47,961 nt of DNA from DAOUCV01 sp034432095 (GCA_034432095.1 DAOUCV010000069.1:1-47961); one strand, 5' to 3'; positions 1 to 9,009 are shown, numbered from the stretch's first letter. Notes: generated by a model not told the origin, from the sequence alone. Translations and numbers: made by a program.

Positions 1-343
1 TTTCTAGGAAACCTTCATCGACAGCCCAATTGAAGAGGCGCCTCAAAGCCCTGAAATATGACCACGCACTTGTTGGCTTGCCTCGCCTGACTAAACGAGC
101 GCCGTTTCCCGCACCGTGTTCGTAGACTCTAGAGGCTGTCCATGACAGAAATTCTCTCAGCCGTTGGGTGTCTATATGGCTGATGTCTTCATGCCATCCC
201 TTCTCGTCTGCGTATCTGAGAAAATGCTGGAGTGGCTTTGAATAGTACTCGTGTGTACGAGTGGCTCTCCCGTCCGCCTGGAGTGAAAACAAAAATCCCT
301 GAACCAACTGGTGTAACCCGATTCCTTTGACATAAGGACTCAT
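1..343 (-). CDS. Tyrosine recombinase/phage integrase, N-terminal part (runs off left edge)
   Basis: An open frame of 114 codons runs leftward from an ATG at 341-343 to the window edge without a stop. An in-frame TGA lies two codons upstream of that ATG, so this is the only ATG start. The protein begins MSPYVKGIGLHQLVQGFL and contains the pattern of a SAM-like core-binding domain (THEYYSKPLQHFLRYADEKGW, then FRALRRLFNWAVDEGFL), as in N-termini of XerC/XerD-like and phage integrases. The catalytic R-H-R-Y domain would lie beyond the edge. The gene starts about 95 bp past the 3' end of tRNA-Arg and points away from it, the usual arrangement of an integrase next to its tRNA attachment site. The domain call rests on pattern resemblance only. 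Confidence 0.75.
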   Translation of the reverse strand, partial: MSPYVKGIGLHQLVQGFLFSLQADGRATRTHEYYSKPLQHFLRYADEKGWHEDISHIDTQRLREFLSWTASRVYEHGAGNGARLVRRGKPTSAWSYFRALRRLFNWAVDEGFLE

Positions 344-436
344 TTTTCATTTGCGGTCGGCCCAATGCAGTAAGTCGCATTTAGATTTGCCTCAGCTTTG
401 TCTCCCCGGCCAAGGCAGCGGGTTGCCCAGCTTTGG

Positions 437-513
437 TGGCGTCCCTGGAGGGATTCGAACCCACGACCCGCTGCTTAGAAGGCAGCTGCTCTGTCCACCT
501 GAGCTACAGGGAC
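437..513 (-). tRNA. tRNA-Arg (anticodon TCT)
   Basis: A complete cloverleaf reads on the minus strand. The acceptor stem is GTCCCTG/CAGGGAC, the D-arm is GCTCAGGTGGACAGAGC, and the anticodon stem GCTGC/GCAGC encloses loop CTTCTAA with anticodon TCT. The T-arm is GTGGG-TTCGAAT-CCCTC and has one T-T mismatch in its stem. Discriminator G and an encoded CCA end follow at 440-437. The tRNA has its own promoter just upstream. Its 3' end faces the integrase fragment, suggesting it is the attachment site of an integrated element. Confidence 0.95.
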
Positions 514-530
514 TTGTTGCTAGCTATTCA

Positions 531-559
531 AATTTAGCATGAGCCGAAGGGGAGGTCAA
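531..559 (-). promoter_or_regulatory. Sigma70-type promoter of tRNA-Arg
   Basis: On the minus strand TTGACC (554-559) and TAAATT (531-536) are separated by 17 bp. Transcription would start a few bases before the mature tRNA 5' end at 513. It is back to back with the dxs promoter. Confidence 0.6.
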
Positions 560-626
560 GATGCCTGCTTCTGCACGGGCTTAGCTTCCTGTCCTAGGGT
601 CTTTATTGGTTCTCACCGGTTCTAGT

Positions 627-656
627 TTGACAATGGCTTACTGGCATTGCTAGTAT
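627..656 (+). promoter_or_regulatory. Sigma70-type promoter of the dxs-pgk-apgM-tpiA-miaA run
   Basis: TTGACA (627-632) and TAGTAT (651-656) are separated by 18 bp, placing the transcript start roughly 20-30 nt before dxs. The -35 is perfect and the -10 matches 5 of 6 positions of TATAAT. Confidence 0.65.
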
Positions 657-679
657 AGAGTGGATTCTAAACTTGGCTG

Positions 680-2593
680 GTGGACAGGCTAATGATGCCG
701 AGGTTGTTGGATAGAATAGATAGTCCCAGAGATGTGAAAGTGTTGACCCACCGGGAGCTTGAGCAATTGGCTGCTGAGATTAGAGAAGAGCTGGTGACTA
801 CCGTTTCGGCTACCGGGGGGCATCTAGCTTCCAATCTGGGGGTGGTCGAGCTTACCATAGCCCTGCATCGAACATTTGATAGCCCGCGAGATAAGATTGT
901 CTGGGATGTCGGGCATCAAGCCTACACTCATAAACTGCTCACTGGCAGGAGACAGCGTTTTGCCTCGCTCCGTCAGTATGGGGGGCTGTCTGGTTTTACG
1001 TGTCGTGATGAGAGCGAGCATGACCCTTTTGGTGCCGGTCACGCCAGCACTTCAATTTCGGCAGCTTTAGGGATGGCTATTGCCCGCGACCTTTCCAAGG
1101 ACGATTATCATGTAGTGGCGGTTATTGGTGACGGTGCGATAACCGGAGGGATGGCTTTTGAGGCACTCAATCAAGCCGGACATTTAGGCACCAGACTTAT
1201 CGTCGTCCTGAATGATAACGGGATGTCAATTTCACCTACGGTGGGTGCCTTTGCCAAACTGCTGGGCAGAGTACGCTTTGACCGCCGTTACCGTGAAGCA
1301 AAGGAGAAAAGCTGGCAGCTATTGAAGCGTTTCCCCTTTAGCAATCGGCTTTGGCAGGCAAGCCGACACGTTGAGAGTGGCGTTAAAAGTCTGGTTATGC
1401 CGACTACACTCTGGGAGGAGCTTGGTTTTGCCTACATGGGGCCTGTTGACGGGCATAACATCCAGGAGCTTGAGACCGCCCTCGCTCAGGCACGGGACTA
1501 TCGGGTGAAGCCAACCCTGGTTCATGTTGTTACTACCAAGGGTAAGGGTTATCTTCCGGCTGAGGGGGACGCCGTTTACTTCCACGGTGTGCCAGCAAAG
1601 GGTACTGGCACCAGAGCCATACCGACTTACAGCGAGGTATTTGCTCAGACGGTGCTTCGTTTGGCTAGGGATAATCCCAGATTGGTCGTAATTACCCCGG
1701 CTATGCCTGAAGGGAATTGCTTAAACATCGTGCAGGCTGAGTTTCCCGAGCGTGTTTTTGATGTCGGCATCTGTGAGCAGCATGCCGTCACCTTCGCTGC
1801 TGGTCTGGCAACTCAAAACTACATACCTATTGTGGCGATATACTCCACTTTCCTCCAGCGTGCCTTTGATCAGATTATCCACGATGTTTGCCTTCAAAAT
1901 TTACCTGTGGTATTTGCTATTGACCGTGGTGGTATTGTCGGTGATGATGGCAAGACCCACCAGGGCACTTTTGACCTCTCCTATCTAACACTGATTCCTA
2001 ACTTGGTTGTATCGGCACCCAAAGACGAAAACGAGCTTCAGCACCTTCTTTACACAGCGGTAAAAGCAGGTCTTCCCATGGCGGTACGGTACCCCCGTGG
2101 CTCCGGGTTAGGAGTGAAATTGGATACAGAATTACGGCTCATTGCTATAGGTAAAGGCGAAATAGTTAGACACGGTGAGGATGTAGCCATACTGGCGATA
2201 GGCGCTACCGTGCCGGCTGCTCTTGAGGCGGCTCAGAAGCTAGCCTTAGGGGGCATTGAAGCTACCGTGGTTAACGCCCGCTTTGCCAAGCCACTGGACT
2301 CTGAGCTTATCTTAGATTTGGCTCGGAGTATTAAGCGCCTGGTTACGGTGGAGGAAAACACTCTCAGTGGTGGTTTTGGCAGTCGCGTAGTTGACTTTTT
2401 GAAAATGTCAGGCATGGGCGGCATTCAGGTGAAGAGTGTCGGTCTGCCTGATGAATTTGTGGAGCACGGTAATCAGGTGTTCCTTCGCAGTAAGTACGGT
2501 ATTGACGCTGAAGGAATAGCTAAGCAGGTTTTGACCTTCTTCCCTGCCATTGATTCCGCTTCCTTAATTTCCGCCCTCAAAGTGAAAAAATGA
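680..2593 (+). CDS. dxs: 1-deoxy-D-xylulose-5-phosphate synthase
   Basis: DXS joins pyruvate and glyceraldehyde 3-phosphate into DXP with thiamine diphosphate, the entry step of the MEP isoprenoid pathway; it is cytosolic. The 637-residue length fits the family. SNLGVVELT (51-59), the ThDP/Mg motif GDGAITGGMAFEAL (from 150), DRGGIVGDDGKTHQG and VEENTLSGGFG are visible. The start shown is GTG at 680; ATG codons at 692 and 695 would give MMPRLLDRI or MPRLLDRI and are equally plausible, as no strong ribosome-binding site decides. It leads a tight operon: its TGA overlaps the pgk ATG in an ATGA. It shares its substrate GAP with the glycolytic genes behind it. Confidence 0.95.
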   Translation: MDRLMMPRLLDRIDSPRDVKVLTHRELEQLAAEIREELVTTVSATGGHLASNLGVVELTIALHRTFDSPRDKIVWDVGHQAYTHKLLTGRRQRFASLRQYGGLSGFTCRDESEHDPFGAGHASTSISAALGMAIARDLSKDDYHVVAVIGDGAITGGMAFEALNQAGHLGTRLIVVLNDNGMSISPTVGAFAKLLGRVRFDRRYREAKEKSWQLLKRFPFSNRLWQASRHVESGVKSLVMPTTLWEELGFAYMGPVDGHNIQELETALAQARDYRVKPTLVHVVTTKGKGYLPAEGDAVYFHGVPAKGTGTRAIPTYSEVFAQTVLRLARDNPRLVVITPAMPEGNCLNIVQAEFPERVFDVGICEQHAVTFAAGLATQNYIPIVAIYSTFLQRAFDQIIHDVCLQNLPVVFAIDRGGIVGDDGKTHQGTFDLSYLTLIPNLVVSAPKDENELQHLLYTAVKAGLPMAVRYPRGSGLGVKLDTELRLIAIGKGEIVRHGEDVAILAIGATVPAALEAAQKLALGGIEATVVNARFAKPLDSELILDLARSIKRLVTVEENTLSGGFGSRVVDFLKMSGMGGIQVKSVGLPDEFVEHGNQVFLRSKYGIDAEGIAKQVLTFFPAIDSASLISALKVKK

Positions 2594-3822
2594 ACAAGTT
2601 GACGCTCAGGGATATCGATGTCGGTGGGAAAAGGCTTCTGGTCAGGGTTGATTTTAATGTCCCTCTGGATGAGAAGACAGGGAAAATCAGTGACGATAGC
2701 CGTATTCGAGCCGCTCTACCAACAATCAATTATCTCGTTGACCGGGGGGCTAAGGTAATTCTCTGCTCGCATTTAGGCAGGCCTGACGGAAAGGTGGTTG
2801 AAAGCCTGCGATTAACCGTTATTGCTCAACACCTATCGTCGCTATTGGGCAAACGGGTTAGAGTTACCCGGGATTGTATTGGCCCCGAAGCAAAGAAGGC
2901 TTCGGCAGGTTTGAAGAACGGTGACGTTCTATTACTGGAGAACCTTCGTTTTCATCGGGCTGAGGAAGAAAACGACCCCGCCTTTGCCCGAGCCCTGGCA
3001 GACTTAGCGGATATATATGTTGACGATGCTTTTGGGACGGCTCATCGGAAACACGCTTCAGTAGTAGGGGTTACTGAATATCTCCCTTCAGTAGCCGGGC
3101 TGTTGATGGAGAAGGAACTTGAATACCTGGGTAGTATGTTAAAAAATCCGGTGCATCCCTTTGGTGGACTTGTTGGCGGTGCTAAAATAAGCGATAAGGT
3201 TGAAATGCTGAAAAACATTATGGGTAAACTGGACCTGCTGCTCATCGGCGGGGGTATGGCGGCTACCTTCCTCAAAGCCAAGTCCTATGAAGTAGGGCTA
3301 TCGTTGGTGGAGGAAGACAGACTGGACACTGTCGCCAGGTTAATGGCAGAGGCAATAGAACGGGGAGTGCGGCTGTTACTTCCCGTTGATGTGGTTGTTG
3401 CCGCTGAGATTAGCCCTGAGGCTAAAGGTAAGGTCGTGCCTATAGAAAAGATACCGTCTCGTCAAAGGATTGTGGATATAGGTCAGCGAACTATCAGGAG
3501 CTTCTCTGAGGCATTACGAGTTTGTAAAACGGTCTTCTGGAACGGACCTATGGGCATTAATGAGATACCCCAATTTGCCGTAGGCACTCAAGCCATGGCT
3601 AAATTGTTAGCCGACCTTGATGCTGTTACCATCATTGGAGGAGGTTCTACAACTGAGGTAGTGACCAACATGGGGTTGGCTGATAGATTGACCTTTGTCT
3701 CTACCGGGGGCGGCGCTTCATTAAGTTTCCTCAGTGGTCAGAAATTGCCCGGGGTAGAAGCATTACTGGATAAAGATTCGCCAGAAGCCAGTAGGTTGAA
3801 GTCGCTCGGGGGATATGTATAG
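2590..3822 (+). CDS. pgk: Phosphoglycerate kinase
   Basis: Reversible transfer of phosphate between 1,3-bisphosphoglycerate and ADP in glycolysis/gluconeogenesis. The N-terminal VRVDFNVP substrate motif, SHLGRPDG, the LLENLRFH segment and the C-terminal STGGGASL/LPGVEALLD segments are present. At 410 residues it is slightly longer than the usual ~395. The usual GGGDS/GGGDT nucleotide-site segment reads GGGSTTEVV here, a small departure worth noting. It overlaps dxs by 4 bp, implying translational coupling, and apgM starts 2 bp after its stop, so three genes are read as one unit. Confidence 0.96.
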   Translation: MNKLTLRDIDVGGKRLLVRVDFNVPLDEKTGKISDDSRIRAALPTINYLVDRGAKVILCSHLGRPDGKVVESLRLTVIAQHLSSLLGKRVRVTRDCIGPEAKKASAGLKNGDVLLLENLRFHRAEEENDPAFARALADLADIYVDDAFGTAHRKHASVVGVTEYLPSVAGLLMEKELEYLGSMLKNPVHPFGGLVGGAKISDKVEMLKNIMGKLDLLLIGGGMAATFLKAKSYEVGLSLVEEDRLDTVARLMAEAIERGVRLLLPVDVVVAAEISPEAKGKVVPIEKIPSRQRIVDIGQRTIRSFSEALRVCKTVFWNGPMGINEIPQFAVGTQAMAKLLADLDAVTIIGGGSTTEVVTNMGLADRLTFVSTGGGASLSFLSGQKLPGVEALLDKDSPEASRLKSLGGYV

Positions 3823-3824
3823 AT

Positions 3825-5030
3825 ATGGATAGTCTGGAATTAGTAAAGTCAATCTCAATAGTTTCACCCACCAAGATTGTATTTTTGGTCATTGATGGCT
3901 TGGGCGGGTTGGCTAGTCCAGAGACAGGGAAGACGGAACTGGAGACAGCAAAAACGCCAAACCTTGATAAACTGGCGGCTAAAGGCGTTTGTGGCCTCAT
4001 TGACCCGGTGAGCCCGGGGATAACCCCGGGGAGTGGGGCTGGTCATTTAGCTCTATTTGGTTACGACCCGGTCAGTTTCAACATCGGGCGTGGGGTATTG
4101 GAGGCGGTAGGGGTGGATTTTGACCTTAAGCGCGGGGATATAGCCGCTCGGGGAAACTTCTGTACCGTGGATAAGGCCGGTCTGGTCACCGACCGCAGGG
4201 CAGGCCGCGTCTCTACTGAGAAATGCACCGAACTGTGCCGGTTACTGGATGGACAGGTAATAGATGGGGTTGAAATTTTTGTTCGTCCGGTGAGGGAACA
4301 CCGCTTTGCCGCGGTGTTTCGGGGAGACAACCTTTCTCCCGAGGTCAGCGATTCTGACCCTCAGCAGACAGGAGTGCCCCCAAAAGAACTCATTCCCACC
4401 CATGCCATAGCCCGGAGAACAGCTAACATTGCCAATCAATTTATCGCTCAGGCGAAGATAATATTGGCTAAGCATAGCCCAGCCAATATGATTCTCTTCC
4501 GTGGCTTCTCCAGCCTGCCTCACTTGCCAGCTATGAGCGAGATTTATAAGCTTAAACCAGCCGCCATTGCCACTTATCCCATGTATCGGGGGCTGGCCAG
4601 ACTGGTTGGTATGGAGGTTCTGGAGACAGGAGCCAGCATTGAGGATGAATTCAAGACGCTGGCTCAGAACTATAATGACTATGATTTCTTCTTCTTACAT
4701 ATAAAAGCCGCCGATGCCGCCGGCGAGGATGGTGACTTTGATAGGAAAGTCGCCGTTATTGAGGAAGTTGATAGCCTATTCCCCGAATTAGTAAGTCTGC
4801 AACCCGATGTCATTGTTGTTACCGGCGACCATTCGACGCCAGCCCCGCTCAAGGGACATAGCTGGCACCCCGTGCCAGTGCTTTTATATTCTAGGTGGTG
4901 TCGCGCTGATAAGGCGAAAGAGTTTTCTGAGTCTGCCTGCCTTCTTGGCGGGCTGGGGAGGCTTCGGGCTACAGAGATTATGCCTCTGGCGATGGCTAAC
5001 GCCCTCAAGCTGACCAAATTTGGGGCGTAG
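3825..5030 (+). CDS. apgM: 2,3-bisphosphoglycerate-independent phosphoglycerate mutase, archaeal (ApgM) type
   Basis: Interconverts 3- and 2-phosphoglycerate. It is of the short ApgM type (401 residues), unlike the ~510-residue GpmI. Alkaline-phosphatase-superfamily metal motifs are visible: VFLVIDGLGGL near the N-terminus, the catalytic-Ser region PGSGAGHLALFGYDP, and C-terminal VVTGDHSTPAPLKGHSWHP. The ATG at 3825 lies 2 bp after the pgk stop. The neighbouring pgk and tpiA agree with a lower-glycolysis cluster. A 135-bp gap with a G/C-rich hairpin follows before tpiA. Confidence 0.93.
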   Translation: MDSLELVKSISIVSPTKIVFLVIDGLGGLASPETGKTELETAKTPNLDKLAAKGVCGLIDPVSPGITPGSGAGHLALFGYDPVSFNIGRGVLEAVGVDFDLKRGDIAARGNFCTVDKAGLVTDRRAGRVSTEKCTELCRLLDGQVIDGVEIFVRPVREHRFAAVFRGDNLSPEVSDSDPQQTGVPPKELIPTHAIARRTANIANQFIAQAKIILAKHSPANMILFRGFSSLPHLPAMSEIYKLKPAAIATYPMYRGLARLVGMEVLETGASIEDEFKTLAQNYNDYDFFFLHIKAADAAGEDGDFDRKVAVIEEVDSLFPELVSLQPDVIVVTGDHSTPAPLKGHSWHPVPVLLYSRWCRADKAKEFSESACLLGGLGRLRATEIMPLAMANALKLTKFGA

Positions 5031-5087
5031 GAGAGGATAAGAGAAGTCTCGCCTCTCTTCGGCAGATAGCAAAAGAGGAGTTGTTAA

Positions 5088-5108
5088 GGAGGGGGCTTTG
5101 CCCCCGTC
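5088..5108. repeat. Short palindrome of the dispersed repeat family
   Basis: GGGGGC (5091-5096) and GCCCCC (5100-5105) form a tight hairpin with loop TTT. It resembles the purine-rich palindromes at 11.2-11.3, 14.5, 21.3 and 37.0 kb. It lies in the apgM-tpiA gap, where it may act as a processing or attenuation hairpin. Confidence 0.4.
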
Positions 5109-5165
5109 AATAGAAATTTTCCCTCCCTTACCGAAGGTAGGATAAATGTTCAGCAGGAGAATGGA

Positions 5166-5921
5166 ATGCGTGTGCCTCTAATTGCCGGTAACTGGAAGAT
5201 GAATACTACGCTGAGTGGAGCCATAGCCCTGGTCAATGAAATGCGATGGGGACTTGATGAAATAAAGGGCGTTGACAAGGTGCTCTGTCCCCCTTTTGTT
5301 TCTCTGGCGGCTATTAGAGATTTAATAATGGGGACTTCAATTAAACTGGGGGCGCAGAACCTGTATTTTGAAGAAGAGGGGGCTTATACCGGGGAGATTT
5401 CTCCGCTGATGCTGGCTGAACTGTGCGAATTCGTTATTATCGGGCACTCTGAGCGCCGGCAGTATTTTGGTGAGACAAATGAGATTGTTAATAAAAAAGT
5501 GAGGGCAGCGCTAAAGGCTGGCTTAAAACCTATTTTGTGTGTTGGAGAAAGACTGAGGGAAACGAACCAGGGGAAAACTATAGAGTTGGTGATTGAGCAA
5601 CTAAGGTCATCCCTCGCCGGAATAGATTATTCTGGCGACATTATCATTGCTTATGAGCCAGTCTGGGCTATCGGCACCGGTCTGGCGGCTACCGGTAAGC
5701 AGGCAAATGAGACCATTGGTTTTCTTCGTCGCGGTATCTCGCAATTATATGGTAAGGAAGCTGCCCGGGACGTGCGTATTTTATATGGTGGCAGTGTTAC
5801 CGCTGGTAATATTACCGAGCTTATGCAACAGCCTGAGATAGATGGCGCCCTTGTCGGCGGGGCAAGCCTCAAAGCAAACGAGTTCTTGAGCATTGTCAGG
5901 CAGACCTCAGAAATCAAATGA
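5166..5921 (+). CDS. tpiA: Triose-phosphate isomerase
   Basis: Interconverts dihydroxyacetone phosphate and GAP. GNWKMN gives Lys11, IGHSERR gives the electrophile His94, and AYEPVWAIGTG gives catalytic Glu164; ILYGGSV is the phosphate-binding segment. The 251-residue length is standard. An AGGAG at about 5155 precedes the ATG at 5166 with good spacing. The stop overlaps the miaA start (ATGA), so the two are translationally coupled. Confidence 0.97.
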   Translation: MRVPLIAGNWKMNTTLSGAIALVNEMRWGLDEIKGVDKVLCPPFVSLAAIRDLIMGTSIKLGAQNLYFEEEGAYTGEISPLMLAELCEFVIIGHSERRQYFGETNEIVNKKVRAALKAGLKPILCVGERLRETNQGKTIELVIEQLRSSLAGIDYSGDIIIAYEPVWAIGTGLAATGKQANETIGFLRRGISQLYGKEAARDVRILYGGSVTAGNITELMQQPEIDGALVGGASLKANEFLSIVRQTSEIK

Positions 5922-6838
5922 ATCCTCTGGTAGCCATAGTTGGTCCCACCGCTACGGGCAAGAGTCGGCTGGCTCTTCGCCTGGCACAGACTTTTAACGG
6001 CGAGATAGTAAGCGCCGATAGCCGTCAGGTGTACCGTTATATGGATATTGGCACGGATAAACCAAGCCAGCAGGAGTTATCCCTCGTTCCCCATCATTTA
6101 ATTGACATAATAGACCCCGATGAGGCTTTCAGTCTGGCTCAATATCAGCAGCTTGCTTATCGGGCTATTGATGACATTCAACGGCGCAATAAGTTGGCGC
6201 TGCTGGTAGGCGGTAGCGGTCTCTATGTGTGGGCGGTGCTGGAAGGGTGGGCAATACCGAGGGTGCCGCCTGACCCAGAATTCAGGCATAGGCTGGAAGA
6301 GAAGGCGGCAAAAGGGAAAGCCGGCGAGCTTTATCAGGAGTTGATGGAAATTGACCCGGTATCAGCCCAGAGGATTGACCGGCGCAATGTACGCCGACTG
6401 ATAAGGGCTCTTGAGGTGTCCCGATACGCCGGGGCTCCCTTTTCCGGGCTTCAATCTAAGAAGCCCCCGCCTTTTGATGTGCTCATAATAGGTCTGACTG
6501 CCGACAGAGAAGAGCTATACCGGCGCATTGACTTCAGAGTTGAGAGAATGATGGAACGGGGTCTGGTGGAGGAAGTAAGAAAGCTGGTGGATATGGGCTA
6601 CAGTTTAGAGTTACCAGCTATGTCCGGCATTGGCTATAAACAAATCGGCATGTTTCTCAGGGGTGAGCTGGATTTGACCGCAGCTATCCAACAGATTAAG
6701 ACCGAGACCCACCGCCTCGTCCGTCGCCAGTACAACTGGTTTCGGTTAGAGGATAAAAGGATACGATGGTTTGACATACAAGAAGACGAAGTAGACCTGG
6801 AAATCAAGGCTCAAGTGGCTAGATTTATACCCAAATAG
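5918..6838 (+). CDS. miaA: tRNA dimethylallyltransferase
   Basis: Adds a dimethylallyl group to A37 of tRNAs reading UNN codons. The P-loop GPTATGKS (9-16), SADSRQVYRYMDIGTDKP and the central HHLIDIIDPDEAFSLAQY segment are typical, and 306 residues is normal. Its substrate DMAPP comes from the MEP pathway begun by dxs at the head of the same run. The stop codon abuts the panC stop on the other strand with no base between them, so transcription is convergent. Confidence 0.96.
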   Translation: MNPLVAIVGPTATGKSRLALRLAQTFNGEIVSADSRQVYRYMDIGTDKPSQQELSLVPHHLIDIIDPDEAFSLAQYQQLAYRAIDDIQRRNKLALLVGGSGLYVWAVLEGWAIPRVPPDPEFRHRLEEKAAKGKAGELYQELMEIDPVSAQRIDRRNVRRLIRALEVSRYAGAPFSGLQSKKPPPFDVLIIGLTADREELYRRIDFRVERMMERGLVEEVRKLVDMGYSLELPAMSGIGYKQIGMFLRGELDLTAAIQQIKTETHRLVRRQYNWFRLEDKRIRWFDIQEDEVDLEIKAQVARFIPK

Positions 6839-7675
6839 CTATTCCAGAACGATATTATCTATCAGCCTCGGCTTTCCGATTTTTACCGCCAGCGATACCA
6901 GAGCCGGGGGTTTAACCTTATCTAATTCTTCTAATGTCTCGGCGTCGGCGATACTGATATAATCAATCTTCTCTGCTAAAGGTTGCTTTTGAATAAGGTC
7001 TCTCATTGCTTGACGGAGGCGATTGGCATCTTTCTCACCCTGCGACCATAACTGTTGAGCCAGCTTAAGCGCTTGATAGAGGACTACCGCTGCCTGGCGC
7101 TCATCAGGTTTAAGATAGGTATTGCGACTGCTCATTGCCAGACCATCGGGTTCACGTACGGTGGGACAGGTAACTATTTGCAGGTTCATATTGAGGTCAG
7201 CTACCATTTTTTTAATCACCACCACCTGCTGGGCGTCCTTCTGCCCGAAGTAGGCTCTGGTGGGTTCAACAATGTTAAATAGCTTGGCGACCACCGTTGC
7301 TACACCCCGGAAATGGCCCGGTCGGGCGGCACCTTCAAGCCGTTCGGTAACCTTTTCCACATCTATCCAGCTACCGAATCGCGGCGGATACATCTCCTCG
7401 GCAGTGGGTATGAAGACAATGTCAGTTTTTGCCGTTTCAAGCATCGCCAGGTCACGGGGAATGTCACGGGGATAGCTATTAAAATCTTCCTGAGGTCCAA
7501 ACTGCGTCGGATTGACGAAGATACTGACGACCACGCTGGAGTTTTCCGCCCTGGCTCGTCTGACCAGAGATAGATGCCCCTCGTGGAGATAGCCCATAGT
7601 GGGGACAAAGCCAACCGGCTCAGCCAGCTTACGCCTTATCTGCTTCATCTCGGCTATGGTCTCAACGACTTTCAT
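6839..7675 (-). CDS. panC: Pantothenate synthetase (pantoate-beta-alanine ligase)
   Basis: Joins pantoate and beta-alanine using ATP, the last step of pantothenate synthesis. VPTMGYLHEGHLSLVRRAR holds the HxGH adenylation motif. SIFVNPTQFGPQEDFNSYPR and the later SSRNTYL (KMSKS-like region) are typical, and 278 residues is the usual length. It is the last gene of the minus-strand operon DUF2520-panD-panB-panC. A 90-bp gap to panB contains a weak member of the dispersed repeat family. Confidence 0.96.
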   Translation of the reverse strand: MKVVETIAEMKQIRRKLAEPVGFVPTMGYLHEGHLSLVRRARAENSSVVVSIFVNPTQFGPQEDFNSYPRDIPRDLAMLETAKTDIVFIPTAEEMYPPRFGSWIDVEKVTERLEGAARPGHFRGVATVVAKLFNIVEPTRAYFGQKDAQQVVVIKKMVADLNMNLQIVTCPTVREPDGLAMSSRNTYLKPDERQAAVVLYQALKLAQQLWSQGEKDANRLRQAMRDLIQKQPLAEKIDYISIADAETLEELDKVKPPALVSLAVKIGKPRLIDNIVLE

Positions 7676-7679
7676 AGCC

Positions 7680-7740
7680 TCGTCTACCTCACCCCCCTTT
7701 AAATAATTTCAGGGAGCCCTCTTTATCTCACTTTCCTCTT
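7680..7740. repeat. Degenerate member of the dispersed intergenic repeat family
   Basis: The gap between panC and panB contains TACCTCACCCCCC followed by short C/T-rich and AGGG segments. This resembles the outer end of repeats near 16,926 and 21,166. It is incomplete and the assignment is weak. Confidence 0.3.
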
Positions 7741-7765
7741 AGTGACCTGTTTCATGGCTATCACC

Positions 7766-8602
7766 CTATTTTGCCCTCAGCTCAGCCAGTATGCTCTCAT
7801 CTATTATGAAGCTGTGTTTTTCGGTGGGGAAGGTGCCGGCTTTTACTTCGCTATCATATTCGGTAACGGCTTTGCGGATAATATCGGTGAGTTTAGCATA
7901 TTGCTTGGCGTGCCTGGGGACAAAGTCGGTAAATGAGCCTAGAATATCATTGATAACCTGAACCTGGCCATCACAGCCGGGCCCAGCGCCGATGCCAATG
8001 GTGGGGATGCTTACTTTCTGGGTAACCAGAGAGGCTAGTTTATGAGGGATAGCCTCCAGCACGATAGAGAAGGCACCAGCCTGTTCCAGAGCCTGGGCGT
8101 CCTCAATTAGTCTGGCAGCGGTCTCAAGGGACTTGGCCTGTGCCTTGAGACCACCCAGCTGGTGGACCGACTGCGGAGTGAGTCCGATATGTCCCTGAAC
8201 CGGAATGCCGCATTCCACAATCCGCCTCACCTTTTCGGCAACGGTTGCCCCGCCCTCAAGCTTGACTGCCTGAGCGCCACCTTCCTGGATAAAACGAGCC
8301 GCATTTCTAAGCGCCTGCTCCACGCTAAGGTGATAGGTCATAAAAGGCATATCGCCGATTATCATTGCCTGTTTGGTGCCTCTCACCACAGCTTTAGTGT
8401 GATGCAGCATTTCCTCCATGGTCACTGGTATGGTCGATTCATAACCCAGCATTACCATGCCCAGACTGTCTCCAACTAGGATTAGGGGTATTCCTGCCTC
8501 ATCGATTATCTTGGCGGTGGAGTAGTCGTAGGCAGTGAGCATAACAATTTTCTCACCCTTCTGTTTCATTTCCTTTATCTGGTTTATCGTAATACGCGGC
8601 AT
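7766..8602 (-). CDS. panB: 3-methyl-2-oxobutanoate hydroxymethyltransferase
   Basis: Transfers a hydroxymethyl group from methylene-THF to ketoisovalerate, giving ketopantoate. AYDYSTAKIIDEAGI, the Mg-binding GDSLGMVMLGY segment and the PFMTY segment are characteristic. The frame stays open upstream to 8719, but the ATG at 8600-8602 is chosen: AGGAGG lies 7 bp before it, it yields MPRITINQIKEMK like family members, and 278 residues is normal. The upstream alternative would overlap panD. Confidence 0.95.
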   Translation of the reverse strand: MPRITINQIKEMKQKGEKIVMLTAYDYSTAKIIDEAGIPLILVGDSLGMVMLGYESTIPVTMEEMLHHTKAVVRGTKQAMIIGDMPFMTYHLSVEQALRNAARFIQEGGAQAVKLEGGATVAEKVRRIVECGIPVQGHIGLTPQSVHQLGGLKAQAKSLETAARLIEDAQALEQAGAFSIVLEAIPHKLASLVTQKVSIPTIGIGAGPGCDGQVQVINDILGSFTDFVPRHAKQYAKLTDIIRKAVTEYDSEVKAGTFPTEKHSFIIDESILAELRAK

Positions 8603-8636
8603 TATCTTCCTCCTAGAGAGTTGTCGTTTTGGCGGG

Positions 8637-8984
8637 TCACTTGGTTTTGATGATGGCATTTTTTTCGTCAACGTATACCAGTTTAGGGTTGATGTTGTGG
8701 GCTTCTTTATCTTCCACATAGGAATAAGTGAGGAGGATGATTATGTCTCCCTTGGCGCCTAACCTAGCCGCCGCTCCATTAAGACAGATTTCACCTTTTT
8801 CGCCCTCTATAGCATAGGTATCAAAGCGGGCGCCATTGTTGATATTTAGTACTTCCACTCGTTCGTAGGGTAGGATGTCAGCGGCTTCCATAAGTTTCTT
8901 ATCAATTGTGATACTGCCTTCATAATCAATGTTGGCGCCGGTAACACGGGCTCGGTGAATTTTGCTTTTGAGGACTACTCTCAC
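8637..8984 (-). CDS. panD: Aspartate 1-decarboxylase (pyruvoyl enzyme precursor)
   Basis: Makes beta-alanine for PanC. The proenzyme self-cleaves at the Gly-Ser bond in NIDYEGSITID, and the new Ser becomes the pyruvoyl cofactor. IHRARVT, NNGARFDTYAI and GAAARLGAKGDIIILLTY are typical. There are two GTG starts. The first (8991-8993) is only 2 bp from AGGAGG. The second (8982-8984) has 11 bp spacing, gives MRVVLKSKIHRARVT as in relatives and puts the cleaved Ser at residue 24, so the second is preferred. Confidence 0.93.
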   Translation of the reverse strand: MRVVLKSKIHRARVTGANIDYEGSITIDKKLMEAADILPYERVEVLNINNGARFDTYAIEGEKGEICLNGAAARLGAKGDIIILLTYSYVEDKEAHNINPKLVYVDEKNAIIKTK

Positions 8985-9009
8985 TGGACTCACTCCCTCC
9001 TTTGACTTT

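Noticed and set aside
5031..5165. A missing small gene between apgM and tpiA
   Set aside because: No frame with a ribosome-binding site; the gap contains a G/C hairpin and A/T-rich sequence only.
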